Shown here one piece after another: positions 1 through 7,149 of a stretch of 34,720 nt of DNA. This DNA comes from Ottowia sp. (GTDB lineage Bacteria > Pseudomonadota > Gammaproteobacteria > Burkholderiales > Burkholderiaceae_C). The stretch lies in the NCBI GenBank assembly GCA_023228705.1, contig JALOAS010000022.1, forward strand, positions 1-34,720. Reading direction: 5' to 3'. The notes under the pieces are model-generated. The model was not told where the DNA came from. It saw only the letters and a program-made list of their open reading frames with translations, and did not search any database. Within the stretch, counting starts at the first letter, position 1. Each line of letters starts with the position of its first letter. Both the position numbers and the translations under genes were made by a program.

Positions 1-1
1 G

Positions 2-76
2 CTGGCCGAGCTGGACGCCGCTGAAATCGCGGCCCGGCGCAAGCAGCTGCCGGCGCTGGCGCACCGCGTGTTGTGA
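2..76 (+). CDS. 3' end of an unidentified gene (partial)
   Basis: An open frame enters from the left edge and gives 24 residues ending in ...PALAHRVL before a TGA at 74-76. The piece is rich in Ala, Arg and Glu and looks like a C-terminal helix, but it is too short to assign a family. It counts as a real gene end because its last codons (HRVL-stop) and the 50 bases after them are duplicated 280 bp downstream, next to the start of the RAYT transposase gene. Function unknown. Confidence 0.55.
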   Translation: MAELDAAEIAARRKQLPALAHRVL

Positions 77-133
77 GCAGCAGCCCGGCCCGGCTTGGCG
101 CACGTGCATTGGTGAGCCGGTGGGGCCAAAGCC

Positions 134-491
134 TGGTGGATGCGCTTTGCTTATTCACCCTACGATTCGCATCTTGTTACCGCGTAGGCCGGATAAGCGC
201 AGCGCATCCGGCGCTGGCCGGTCCAAGCCTGTGTTGGCGCTTTGGTGGATGCGCTTTGCTTATCCACCCTACGATTCGAGTGTTCAGAGTGTTTATAGTC
301 ACCGCGTAGAGACGCAGGAGTCCATGGCCAACTACCTTGAGCACAGGGTGTTGTGAGCAGCAGCCCGGCCCGGCTTGGCGCACGTGCATTGGTGAGCCGG
401 TGGGGCAAGGGTTGGTGGATGCGCTGCGCTTATCCACCCTACGTGGTGGTGCGTGCGGCTTGTAGGCCGGATAAGCACAAGCGCATCCGGC
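134..491. repeat. REP palindrome cluster upstream of RAYT
   Basis: Five REP-like palindromes of about 30 bp lie here. Three have GGTGGAT/ATCCACC-type arms and end in CCCTACG (134-163, with one arm mismatch; 241-273; 411-443). Two start GTAGGCCGG and have CCGGAT/ATCCGG arms (184-212, 462-491). The two arm types alternate in opposite orientation, the usual paired arrangement of REP sequences around a REP-associated tyrosine transposase, so these are probable substrates of the adjacent enzyme. Confidence 0.8.
324..356 (+). pseudogene. Chimeric 10-codon ORF: RAYT start fused to the upstream gene's tail
   Basis: The reading frame MANYLEHRVL-stop joins the first four codons of the RAYT gene (MANY, as at 515) to the last codons of the gene ending at 76 (HRVL). 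It keeps a good ribosome-binding site, GCAGGAG at about 315-321. It is best seen as the scar of the tandem duplication rather than a working gene. Whether it is translated cannot be judged from sequence. Confidence 0.6.
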
Positions 492-514
492 AAGCGGCAA
501 ACAGGGAGAGGCTC

Positions 515-1033
515 ATGGCCAACTACCGCCGTGCCCGGGTACCGGGCGGTACGTTCTTCTTCACCGTGGTCACGTGGCAGCGTCGCAGTGTCTTTGCTTC
601 GGACCACGCGGTGGCTCACTTGCGCGCGGCGTTTGGCAAGGTCAGGGCGACGCGGCCGTTTGCGGTGGAGGCCATGGTGGTGCTGCCCGACCACCTGCAT
701 TGCATCTGGCGCCTGCCGCCGGGCGATGGCGACTACTCGTCGCGCTGGCGCGAGATCAAGAAGGCGGCGTCACGCGCGATTGCGCCGCAGGCCGACGCGC
801 GTGGCGAGCGCCAGGTGTGGCAGCGCCGGTTCTGGGAACACGTGATCCGCGACGCGGACGACTGGCGGCGTCACGTGGAATATATCCATTACAACCCGGT
901 CAAGCATGGATACGCAACGCGGCCGGCGGACTGGCCGTGGTCCAGCTTCTCGCGGTTTGTTGCGCGCAGATGGTACGTGCGGGATTGGGGCGCGACCGAG
1001 CCGGACGCGGTGCGCGGGATGGAGTTTGAGTAG
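515..1033 (+). CDS. REP-associated tyrosine transposase (RAYT, IS200/IS605-like TnpA family)
   Basis: This 172-residue protein is a single-domain HUH endonuclease of the Y1 transposase superfamily. RAYTs bind and cleave REP hairpins as single strands and are thought to spread them. The start at 515 is preferred because MANYRR begins the typical RAYT N-terminus and GGGAGAGG lies just upstream. Visible motifs are the HUH pair in LPDHLHCIW (His60 and His62), WQRRFWEHVIRD, and the tyrosine motif in HVEYIHYNPVKHGY (Tyr123 or Tyr126), followed by the usual family ending WPWSSF. The length is normal and the frame intact, so it may be active. REP palindromes flank it on both sides, as expected. Specific REP binding is inferred from context. 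Confidence 0.93.
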   Translation: MANYRRARVPGGTFFFTVVTWQRRSVFASDHAVAHLRAAFGKVRATRPFAVEAMVVLPDHLHCIWRLPPGDGDYSSRWREIKKAASRAIAPQADARGERQVWQRRFWEHVIRDADDWRRHVEYIHYNPVKHGYATRPADWPWSSFSRFVARRWYVRDWGATEPDAVRGMEFE

Positions 1034-1220
1034 GGTGGACGGTGGGCGGTTGTTGATGAGCGCGCGTTGTTTGTTCGCCCTGCGGGGCGTTGTTTTCACG
1101 GGCGTTTTGGTGGATGCGCTTTGCTTATCCACCCTACGGGGCGTTGTTTTCGTGGTGGACGTGTAGGCTGGATAAGCGCAGCGCATCCGGCGATGGCCTT
1201 TGGTGGATTACGGAGCGTTG
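1034..1220. repeat. REP palindrome cluster downstream of RAYT
   Basis: Two clear REPs are present: a GGTGGAT-armed copy at about 1107-1138 ending in CCCTACG, and a GTAGGCTGG copy at 1163-1191. A decayed unit lies at about 1050-1092, shown by the shared trailer CGGGGCGTTGTTTTC at 1083-1097 and 1137-1151 (54 bp apart). Partial REP ends follow the RAYT stop (about 1030-1043) and lie near 1198-1212. The stretch is otherwise non-coding and separates RAYT from the convergent ddh gene. Confidence 0.75.
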
Positions 1221-1249
1221 CTTGCGCGGTGGCCACGCAGGCAATGGCC

Positions 1250-2248
1250 TCAAAGCAGGTCTTTGCGCAGTTCAGCCGCGCTGCGCGGCGACAGCAGCCC
1301 GGGTGGCACGTCAAGCACCGTAAGTGCGCCGCGGTGGCCGCCCCGGTGCATGCGGTGCACGGCGCGGGCAAAGGCCACGAGCACGCTGGCGGTGAATTCG
1401 GGGTTGCTGGCGAGCTTGAGGCTGAATTCGCTGACCTGCACGTGCCCTGGTGTGGTGTTGCCGCTGCGGATGACAAAGCCGCCGTGCGGCATGGTGGCAT
1501 GGTCGCGCGCGAGCTCTTCGGCGCTGATGAAGTGCACGCTGGTGTCGTAGTCGGCAAAGTAGCCGGGCATGGTGGTGATGGCGTGGCGAACGGCATCCGC
1601 ATCGGCGCCTTGCTCCAGCACGACCCAGCATTCACGCCTGTGCTTCTGGCGCGTGGCCAGCTCGGGCCGGGCGCCGCTGCGCACGGCAGCAATGGCCTCG
1701 TCTGACGGAATGGTGTATTGCACGCCGGCGGCAACGCCGGGCACGTGGCGGATGGCGTCGGAGTGGCCCTGGCTCAGGCCCTTGCCCCAGAAGGTGTAGG
1801 TGGCGCCGTCGGGCAGCAGCGCCTCGCCCATGACGCGCTGCAGGGAAAACAGGCCGGGGTCCCAGCCGGCGGAGATGAGCGCGCTGGTGCCGGCCGCGCG
1901 CGCGGCGGCGTCAACGGCGGCAAAGTGCTCGGGGATGCGGCCGTGGTTGTCAAAGCTGTCTACGATGTTGAAGCGCGCAGCCAGCGTGGGCGACTGCTGC
2001 GGCAGGTCGTCCTTGGAGCCGCCGCAGAGGATGAGCACGTCCATGGCATCGCCATGTGTGTCCAGCTCGGCCAGCGGATGCACGGTGCTGGTGGCCAGCT
2101 GGGGTTGAACCTGCGCGGGCGCGCGCCGGGTCCAGATGCCCGCCAGTTGCATGTCGGCTGTTTTGGCCACAGCCAGTTCGACGCCGCGGCCCAGGTTGCC
2201 GTAGCCGACGATGCCGATGCGGATGAGGTGCTGGGATGAGGAGGTCAT
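1250..2248 (-). CDS. ddh: meso-diaminopimelate D-dehydrogenase
   Basis: The enzyme catalyses the NADPH-dependent reductive amination of tetrahydrodipicolinate to meso-DAP, a one-step branch of lysine and peptidoglycan precursor synthesis, or the reverse oxidation. The 332-residue product has an N-terminal Rossmann motif (IRIGIVGYGNLGRG, residues 9-22) and the family segments ILCGGSKDDLPQQSP, NIVDSFDNHGRIPEH, SAGWDPGLFSLQRV and TFWGKGLSQGHSDA. Length matches the family (about 326 residues). The start at 2248 follows a weak GAGAG. It is convergent with the RAYT locus and downstream of the toxin-antitoxin pair. The gene is patchily distributed in bacteria and is often an alternative to the succinylase DAP route. 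Confidence 0.93.
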   Translation of the reverse strand: MTSSSQHLIRIGIVGYGNLGRGVELAVAKTADMQLAGIWTRRAPAQVQPQLATSTVHPLAELDTHGDAMDVLILCGGSKDDLPQQSPTLAARFNIVDSFDNHGRIPEHFAAVDAAARAAGTSALISAGWDPGLFSLQRVMGEALLPDGATYTFWGKGLSQGHSDAIRHVPGVAAGVQYTIPSDEAIAAVRSGARPELATRQKHRRECWVVLEQGADADAVRHAITTMPGYFADYDTSVHFISAEELARDHATMPHGGFVIRSGNTTPGHVQVSEFSLKLASNPEFTASVLVAFARAVHRMHRGGHRGALTVLDVPPGLLSPRSAAELRKDLL

Positions 2249-2321
2249 GAGGCTCTCAAGGGAAGGTTGCGCGCGAAGTCGTTGCCACGCGGGGTTGAAT
2301 TGTGATGGCCGGTCGTGCCGA

Positions 2322-2455
2322 ATGACAGATGACGGATGACGGATGATCTTGGCCCTTGCGGGCCCCGGATGAAAGCCGCCTGTGGCGGCTCATGATGAAT
2401 CATGGCGGCACAGCTGCAATCATTCATGCTGCGCAGCGGCGAGATCATCTGTCAT
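2322..2455. repeat. Dispersed palindromic element, copy A
   Basis: The stretch starts with ATGACAGATGACGGATGACGG and contains two perfect hairpins: GGCCC-TTGC-GGGCC (2351-2364) and AGCCGCC-TGT-GGCGGCT (2374-2390). A third palindrome, CATGAT-GA-ATCATG, is at 2391-2404. It ends with CGAGATCATCTGTCAT, the inverted form of the start (ATGACAGATGA shared), so the unit has imperfect terminal inverted repeats like a MITE. The left half recurs at 33971-34036 with about 90% identity by eye. The right end overlaps the last codons of the higA-like gene. No transposase is encoded. Confidence 0.7.
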
Positions 2456-2770
2456 GTCGCCAGCACCGCGGTCGACCGGCCCCTGCACCTGCGCCACCAG
2501 CTTGACGCCCAGCGCCTTGCACACGCGCGCAATGGTGTCAAAGCGCGGGGCGGCACCGGGGCGCAGCGCCTTGTACAGCGCTTCGCGGCCGATGCCCGCG
2601 TCCCTGGCAATTTGCGTCATGCCGCGTGCACGCGCGATGTCGCCCAGGGTGGCCGCCAGCAGCGCCGGGTCGCCGTCTTCGATGACCAGGGTCAGGTATT
2701 CGGCAATGTCCTGGTCGGTTTGCAGCATTTCGGTGACGTCAAAAGGTCGCGTTTGTGGTCTCATGGTCAT
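2420..2770 (-). CDS. HigA-like addiction-module antitoxin (XRE-type HTH)
   Basis: A 116-residue DNA-binding antitoxin, second gene of a toxin-first module. The N-terminus PFDVTEMLQTDQDIAEYL and the centre EDGDPALLAATLGDIARARG are typical of this family. The helix-turn-helix is MTQIARDAGIGREALYKAL, followed by the dimer segment FDTIARVCKALGVKL. The ATG at 2770 overlaps the toxin stop (ATGA), implying translational coupling; an in-frame ATG at 2764 is an alternative. Relatives usually end soon after the 'LGVKL' strand. Here an extra tail ending MTDDLAAAQHE is read out of the palindromic repeat at 2322-2455, so the C-terminus appears to have been replaced or extended by that element. It probably represses its own promoter. 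Confidence 0.88.
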   Translation of the reverse strand: MTMRPQTRPFDVTEMLQTDQDIAEYLTLVIEDGDPALLAATLGDIARARGMTQIARDAGIGREALYKALRPGAAPRFDTIARVCKALGVKLVAQVQGPVDRGAGDMTDDLAAAQHE

Positions 2771-3066
2771 GGTTCCCTGAACAGTGCCGCCAGTTTCAGC
2801 GCCGCCGCAATATCCTTGCGCTGGCTTGATTTGTCACCTCCACCGCGCATCAGGATCAGCACGTTGTCCTGCAGCAGGTAGTACATGCACCAGCCGGGGC
2901 CAAAAAATTCGCGCATTTCCCACACGCCGCTGCCCACCGCTTTGACATCGCCCAAGTTGCCAAGTTCGGCCTTGCGCAGGCGCAGTGCCAAGCGCTTGCG
3001 CGTGACCGAGTCCTTCAGGCCGTGAAGCCACGCGTCAAACGTTTCGGTGGTCTCGACCTGGTACAC
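2767..3066 (-). CDS. RelE/HigB-family toxin of a type II toxin-antitoxin pair
   Basis: A 99-residue protein of the RelE/ParE/HigB superfamily (putative addiction module killer). Family members are mostly ribosome-dependent mRNA interferases, but the activity here is not proven. Seen features are the N-terminal VETTETFDAWLHGLKD, the basic helix TRKRLALRLRKAELGN, the core GDVKAVGSGVWEMREFFGPGWCMYY, and the C-terminal LILMRGGGDKSSQRKDI. The start is GTG at 3066: a stop lies two codons upstream, and the N-terminus fits the family. No Shine-Dalgarno is visible, but TACAAT lies 6 nt before the GTG, so the transcript may be leaderless. It precedes and overlaps the antitoxin gene by 4 nt. Confidence 0.88.
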   Translation of the reverse strand: MYQVETTETFDAWLHGLKDSVTRKRLALRLRKAELGNLGDVKAVGSGVWEMREFFGPGWCMYYLLQDNVLILMRGGGDKSSQRKDIAAALKLAALFREP

Positions 3067-3072
3067 GGATCA

Positions 3073-3099
3073 ATTGTATTCGATCGAACACGTTATCAA
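3073..3099 (-). promoter_or_regulatory. Promoter and operator of the toxin-antitoxin pair
   Basis: On the minus strand a TTGATA (3094-3099) and a TACAAT (3073-3078) are separated by 15 nt, a short spacer. Between them and overlapping the -10 is a 16-bp near-perfect palindrome, GTGTTCGATCGAATAC (3076-3091), with a perfect TTCGATCGAA core. An HTH antitoxin bound there would block RNA polymerase, the usual autoregulation of such modules. The regulatory role is inferred. Confidence 0.6.
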
Positions 3100-3131
3100 C
3101 GGGCGCGTGACGCAAACCGCACGGCCACCGA

Positions 3132-4571
3132 TCAGTCGTCCAGCACCGCCCACTCGACCAGCCGGTACAGTGCCGCCCTCGCGGCGGGCGCGCGCTCGTC
3201 ATTGATGAGCCCGACCACCACGTACTGCCTGCCCGAGCGGCCCCAGGCGTAGCCGGCAATGGCTGCCACATCGCGCAGGCTACCGGTCTTCAGGCGTGCC
3301 TGCCCTATGGCCGGCGAGTCCGGGACGCGCCGGGCCAGGTGGCGTACGGTGCCGTTGACGCCAGCGATGGGCAGCGAGCGCTCGAAGTGGCCGGCGTTGG
3401 GGCCGCGCGCCGCGTCCTGCAGGATGGCGGCCAGCGCATCGGCGCTGATGCGGCCGGTCCGCGTCAGCCCCGACCCGTTGTCCAGGACCGGTGCTTCAAG
3501 CCGGCCAAAACGCTGCTGCCACCATTGCTGCACGGTGGCGGTCGAGCCGGCCAGGCTGCCGGCGCTGCCATTGGCTGCAGACAGCGTGAGGAACAGCTGC
3601 TGCGCCATGACGTTGTTGGAGTATTCGTTGATGTCCGCGATGATCTCGGTCAGCGGCAGCGAATAGCCGGTGACCAGCAGCCGCGCCGGTTGCACGGGTG
3701 GCGACCAGCGCGCCTGGCCCGCCAGCGTGCCGCCGGCGGCGCGCCACAGCGCGGCAAAGGCGCGGGGTGCAAAGCTGTCCGGATCGGGCCAGGCCACGGC
3801 CCACTCGCGTTCTCCGCAGCTGAGCGGGTACTGGCCCGCCAGCCGCACGTGGGCGGGGTCGGCAAAGCTGGCGGCCAGCTTGTCGTGCCAGGCGCCGCAG
3901 GCGCCGCGCGCGGCCGCAATGTGGGTCGGGATGCTGACGCCCAGCAGCGGCGGCTCGCTTTCCACGCGCACGGTGCCGGCCGCGGCATCGGGAAAGAACT
4001 TCAGCACCAGCGCCTTGAAGTTGACGAGCAGGCCGCTGGGGCCGACGTTGTAGGGACGCAGCGGCTCGCCGTCAAACGCGGCCGGGTCGTGCGGCGGCAC
4101 GTCAAAGACGCTGGCGTCAAGCAGGATGTCGCCCTGGATGTGGTGCACGCCCTTGTCGCGGATGGCGGCAATGAGCGCCTGCAGCCGCTCGACAACCAGC
4201 TTGGGGTCGCCGCTGCCCTGCACGATGAGGTCGCCATGCAGCGTGCCGTTGCGGATCTCGCCGTCCACGTAGACCCGGGTCTTCCAGAACCAGCCCGGTC
4301 CCAGCGTATCCAGCGCCGCGTACGTGGTGACCAGCTTCATGACCGACGCCGGGTTCATGGGAACGCCGGTGCGCCAGGCCAGTCGCGGGCCGCCGGCGCC
4401 TGCATCGCTGCCCGCCGGGTTGACCGGTGCCACCAGCAGGGCCACGTGCTCGGGGCTCACGCCGGCCTGGTCCAGTGCCTGCGCGACCGCCGGCGGCAGC
4501 GCGGCAGCGGCTTGCCAGGTCCACAGGACGGCAAGCAGGCCCAGTGCGATCTTTTGCCATGTGCTATGCAT
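3132..4571 (-). CDS. dacB: D-alanyl-D-alanine carboxypeptidase/endopeptidase (PBP4, DacB)
   Basis: Peptidase family S13 enzyme that trims or cleaves peptidoglycan cross-links in the periplasm. The 479-residue product starts with a signal peptide (residues 1 to about 23, MHSTWQKIALGLLAVLWTW). All three penicillin-binding motifs are present: S76-V-M-K79 (nucleophile serine), S318-N-N and K428-T-G. The long insertion between the first two motifs is typical of PBP4. The start at 4571 is chosen because the signal peptide begins there; an upstream in-frame ATG would add a charged stretch. TACACT lies 7 nt before the ATG and no Shine-Dalgarno is seen. It is divergent from yajC. Confidence 0.93.
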   Translation of the reverse strand: MHSTWQKIALGLLAVLWTWQAAAALPPAVAQALDQAGVSPEHVALLVAPVNPAGSDAGAGGPRLAWRTGVPMNPASVMKLVTTYAALDTLGPGWFWKTRVYVDGEIRNGTLHGDLIVQGSGDPKLVVERLQALIAAIRDKGVHHIQGDILLDASVFDVPPHDPAAFDGEPLRPYNVGPSGLLVNFKALVLKFFPDAAAGTVRVESEPPLLGVSIPTHIAAARGACGAWHDKLAASFADPAHVRLAGQYPLSCGEREWAVAWPDPDSFAPRAFAALWRAAGGTLAGQARWSPPVQPARLLVTGYSLPLTEIIADINEYSNNVMAQQLFLTLSAANGSAGSLAGSTATVQQWWQQRFGRLEAPVLDNGSGLTRTGRISADALAAILQDAARGPNAGHFERSLPIAGVNGTVRHLARRVPDSPAIGQARLKTGSLRDVAAIAGYAWGRSGRQYVVVGLINDERAPAARAALYRLVEWAVLDD

Positions 4572-4578
4572 CGGGGCA

Positions 4579-4584
4579 AGTGTA
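4579..4584 (-). promoter_or_regulatory. Candidate -10 box of dacB (leaderless)
   Basis: TACACT on the minus strand ends 7 nt before the dacB ATG, so a transcript from it would begin at or next to the start codon. No convincing -35 hexamer is seen 16-18 nt upstream. Confidence 0.35.
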
Positions 4585-4690
4585 AGTCGTGCGGCGCTGC
4601 AGGCCCTGCACAGCGCGGGCAACATGCCGAATCACCGACGCATTGGCACGACGGGTTGGCCCGGGACAAGACGCCAGCGCGCGCGCGTTT

Positions 4691-4818
4691 TACAATACAA
4701 GGCTTTCTTGTGGTTCTCCACATGATGTCTTGCGCGAGCCGGACGGGCGTGGTCCCGGGCTGGCGTCCGTGCATTGCACGCTTCTTTAACGCCAGTGGGT
4801 GTGGCCCGGTCCGGGCCA
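4691..4818 (+). promoter_or_regulatory. Leader region of yajC: candidate -10 and hairpin
   Basis: The 279-bp space between dacB and yajC has no convincing gene. It holds a TACAAT at 4691-4696 (no good -35) on the yajC strand and, just upstream of the ribosome-binding site, the palindrome TGGCCCGG-T-CCGGGCCA at 4802-4818. A 37-codon frame (4722-4835) ending 15 nt before yajC has no recognisable similarity and is not called as a gene. Confidence 0.35.
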
Positions 4819-4850
4819 TCCCCCGGCTGCCTTGATCCAGGAGCTTTCCC

Positions 4851-5180
4851 GTGTTCATTTCCAATGCTTTTGCCCAGTCGGGCGCCGCGGGCGGCGACAT
4901 GTCGTCCACCCTCATGGGCATGCTGCCGCTGGTGCTGATGTTCGTGGTGCTGTACTTCATCATGATCCGGCCGCAGATGAAGAAGCAAAAGGAGCACCGC
5001 GCCATGGTCGAGGCGCTGGCCAAGGGCGACGAGGTGGTGACTTCCGGCGGTCTGCTCGGGCGCGTGACCAGCATCAACGGCAATCACCTCAGCCTGCAGA
5101 TTGCCTCGGGCGTGGAGGTGCAGCTGCAGCGCAGCGCGGTGACGCAGGTCCTGCCCAAGGGCACGGTCAAGAAATCCTGA
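4851..5180 (+). CDS. yajC: Preprotein translocase subunit YajC
   Basis: A small inner-membrane protein of the SecDF-YajC complex, which assists SecYEG-driven export. The 109-residue product has one membrane segment (about residues 23-40, GMLPLVLMFVVLYFIMI) followed by the family signature RPQMKKQKEH and a cytoplasmic domain with VVTSGGLLGRV. The start is GTG at 4851, supported by AGGAG at 4839-4843. It is 64 bp upstream of secD and very probably in the same operon. The tRNA-guanine transglycosylase gene that often precedes yajC in proteobacteria is not here; dacB lies upstream in divergent orientation. Confidence 0.96.
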   Translation: MFISNAFAQSGAAGGDMSSTLMGMLPLVLMFVVLYFIMIRPQMKKQKEHRAMVEALAKGDEVVTSGGLLGRVTSINGNHLSLQIASGVEVQLQRSAVTQVLPKGTVKKS

Positions 5181-5244
5181 TGCCGCAGCAACTGCGCCGC
5201 GACGCCGGCACGGCTGCCGCACGGCATGGAACCGGGTTTGTCAC

Positions 5245-7122
5245 ATGAATCGTTATCCGCTGTGGAAATACCTCATCATCATTGCCAGCGTCGTCGTGGC
5301 GGCGCTGTACATGATGCCCAATTTCTTTGGCGAGGCGCCGGCGGTGCAGGTCTCGCCGGGGCGGACCACGGCGCGCGTGGACGCCGGCACGCTGGCCCGG
5401 GTTGAAGATGTCCTGAAGAAAAACGGCATCAGCAGCACGCACCTGGCGCTGGAGGGCGGCTCGGTCTGGGCGCGGTTCGAGACCACCGACGTCCAGCTCC
5501 GGGCCAAGGACCTGCTTGAGCAGGAGCTCAACCCCGACCCGGAGGCAGCGGACTACATCGTTGCGCTGAACCTGGTGTCGCGCACGCCGGCCTGGCTGCT
5601 GGCGCTCAACGCCCGGCCCATGTACCTGGGGCTGGACCTGCGCGGCGGCGTGCACTTCCTGCTGCAGGTGGACATGCGTGCGGCGCTGAAGAAGCACCTG
5701 GAGACGCAGGCCAGCGACCTGCGCACGCAGCTGCGCGAGAAGAAGATCCGTCACGGCGGCATCGAGGTGGTGGGCGAGCACATAGAGATCAGCACGGACG
5801 ATGCCGCCACGCAGGCGGCAGCGCGCGACCTGGTGCTGGACAGGTTCCCGGACCTGCAGGTCAACACCGGGCAGAGCGACGCAGGTCACCTGGTGCTGTC
5901 GTACAACGCCGATGCCCTGCGCCGCGTGCAGGACACTGCGCTGAAGCAGAACATCCAGACGCTGCACAACCGCGTCAACGAGCTGGGCGTGGCCGAGCCG
6001 GTGATCCAGCAGCAGGGGGCCGACCGCGTCGTGGTGGAGCTGCCGGGCGTGCAGGACACGGCCAAGGCCAAGGACATCCTGGGCCGCACGGCAACGCTGG
6101 AGATGCGGCTGGTCGATGAAAGCCCGGAAGGGCGCGCTGCCGAGCTGGGCAACGGCCCGGTGCCCTTTGGCGACGAAAAATTCCTGCTGCCCGACGGCCG
6201 GCCGGTCATCGTCAAGCGCGACGTCATCCTCTCCGGCGACAGCCTCACCGACGCGCAGCCGGGGTTTGATTCGCAGACGCAGCAGCCCAAGGTGGACCTG
6301 ACGGTCGACGCCAAGGGCGGGCGCATCATGCGCGACGTCAGCCGCAAGAACATCAAGAAGCGCATGGCCATCATCCTGTTCGAGAAGGGCAAGGGCGAGG
6401 CGCTGACGGCGCCGGTGATCCAGGCCGAGCTGGGCACGCGCTTCCAGATCTCCGGGTCCATGACGGTGAACGAGGCCGCCGACCTGGCGCTGCTGCTGCG
6501 CGCCGGCTCGCTGGCAGCGCCCATGGAGATCATCGAGGAGCGCACCATAGGCCCCAGCCTGGGCGCCGAGAACATCACCAAGGGCTTCAACAGCGTGCTG
6601 TGGGGGTTCCTGGTGATCATCGTGTTCATGTCGATCTACTACATGATGTTCGGCCTGTTCTCGGCTATAGCGCTCACGTTCAACCTCACGCTGCTCATTG
6701 CCGTCCTGTCCATGCTGCAGGCAACATTGACGCTGCCGGGCATGGCGGCGATGGCGCTGACCATGGGCATGGCCATTGACGCCAACGTGCTCATCAACGA
6801 GCGCATACGCGAGGAGCTGCGCGACGGCATGTCGCCGCAGGCGGCGATCAACGCAGGCTACGACCGCGCCTGGTCGGCCATCCTGGACTCCAACGTGACT
6901 TCGCTGCTGGCTGGGCTGGCGCTGCTGACCTTTGGCTCGGGGCCCATACGCGGCTTTGCCGTGGTGCACGTCATCGGCATCTGCACGTCGGTGTTCTCGG
7001 CGGTGTTCTTCTCGCGCGGGCTGGTCAACTTCTGGTATGGCCGCAAGAAGCGGCTGCGGACGGTGTCCATAGGGACCGTCTGGAAGCCCGAGGACGACGA
7101 GCAGCTGTCCAGCGCCAGCTAA
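5245..7122 (+). CDS. secD: Protein translocase subunit SecD
   Basis: An RND-like inner-membrane component that, with SecF, uses the proton gradient to help pull exported proteins into the periplasm. The 625-residue length is normal. Visible are the N-terminal membrane segment (about 9-27), the signature DLRGGVHFLLQVDM, the periplasmic P1 domain, the conserved Asp region MGMAIDANVLINERIREEL in the transmembrane bundle, and the C-terminal helices ending near VNFWYGRKK. It is followed after 27 bp by secF. Six of its 38 Ile codons are ATA, unusual for this GC content. Confidence 0.97.
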   Translation: MNRYPLWKYLIIIASVVVAALYMMPNFFGEAPAVQVSPGRTTARVDAGTLARVEDVLKKNGISSTHLALEGGSVWARFETTDVQLRAKDLLEQELNPDPEAADYIVALNLVSRTPAWLLALNARPMYLGLDLRGGVHFLLQVDMRAALKKHLETQASDLRTQLREKKIRHGGIEVVGEHIEISTDDAATQAAARDLVLDRFPDLQVNTGQSDAGHLVLSYNADALRRVQDTALKQNIQTLHNRVNELGVAEPVIQQQGADRVVVELPGVQDTAKAKDILGRTATLEMRLVDESPEGRAAELGNGPVPFGDEKFLLPDGRPVIVKRDVILSGDSLTDAQPGFDSQTQQPKVDLTVDAKGGRIMRDVSRKNIKKRMAIILFEKGKGEALTAPVIQAELGTRFQISGSMTVNEAADLALLLRAGSLAAPMEIIEERTIGPSLGAENITKGFNSVLWGFLVIIVFMSIYYMMFGLFSAIALTFNLTLLIAVLSMLQATLTLPGMAAMALTMGMAIDANVLINERIREELRDGMSPQAAINAGYDRAWSAILDSNVTSLLAGLALLTFGSGPIRGFAVVHVIGICTSVFSAVFFSRGLVNFWYGRKKRLRTVSIGTVWKPEDDEQLSSAS

Positions 7123-7149
7123 ACGCCACGGGCGCACCGGAACTCAACC

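Larger units (their letters stand above)
61..526 (+). repeat. Tandem duplication joining a gene tail, REP sequences and the RAYT start
   Basis: Positions 68-126 and 348-406 are identical (59 bp, offset 280). Each copy starts with the last codons of the upstream gene (HRVL-stop), continues through spacer and REP palindromes, and ends with ATGGCCAACTACC, the first codons of the RAYT gene (324 in copy 1, 515 in copy 2). Copy 1 contains a further internal duplication of a REP unit (about 134-185 and 243-309), so the copies differ in length. The simplest reading is a head-to-tail duplication of the interval from gene end to RAYT start, followed by divergence. Confidence 0.8.

Noticed and set aside
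2351..2390. Two hairpins between ddh and the toxin-antitoxin pair as Rho-independent terminators
   Set aside because: Neither stem is followed by a T-run on either strand, and the same pair recurs at 34 kb as part of a dispersed repeat.
4722..4835. 37-codon frame immediately upstream of yajC
   Set aside because: No ribosome-binding site, no recognisable similarity, and composition expected of GC-rich non-coding sequence; it is only the end of a long frame antisense to dacB.
5167..7137. Long minus-strand open frame opposite secD
   Set aside because: Typical antisense shadow in GC-rich DNA: His/Arg/Gln-rich translation, no domain, and secD is unmistakable on the plus strand.
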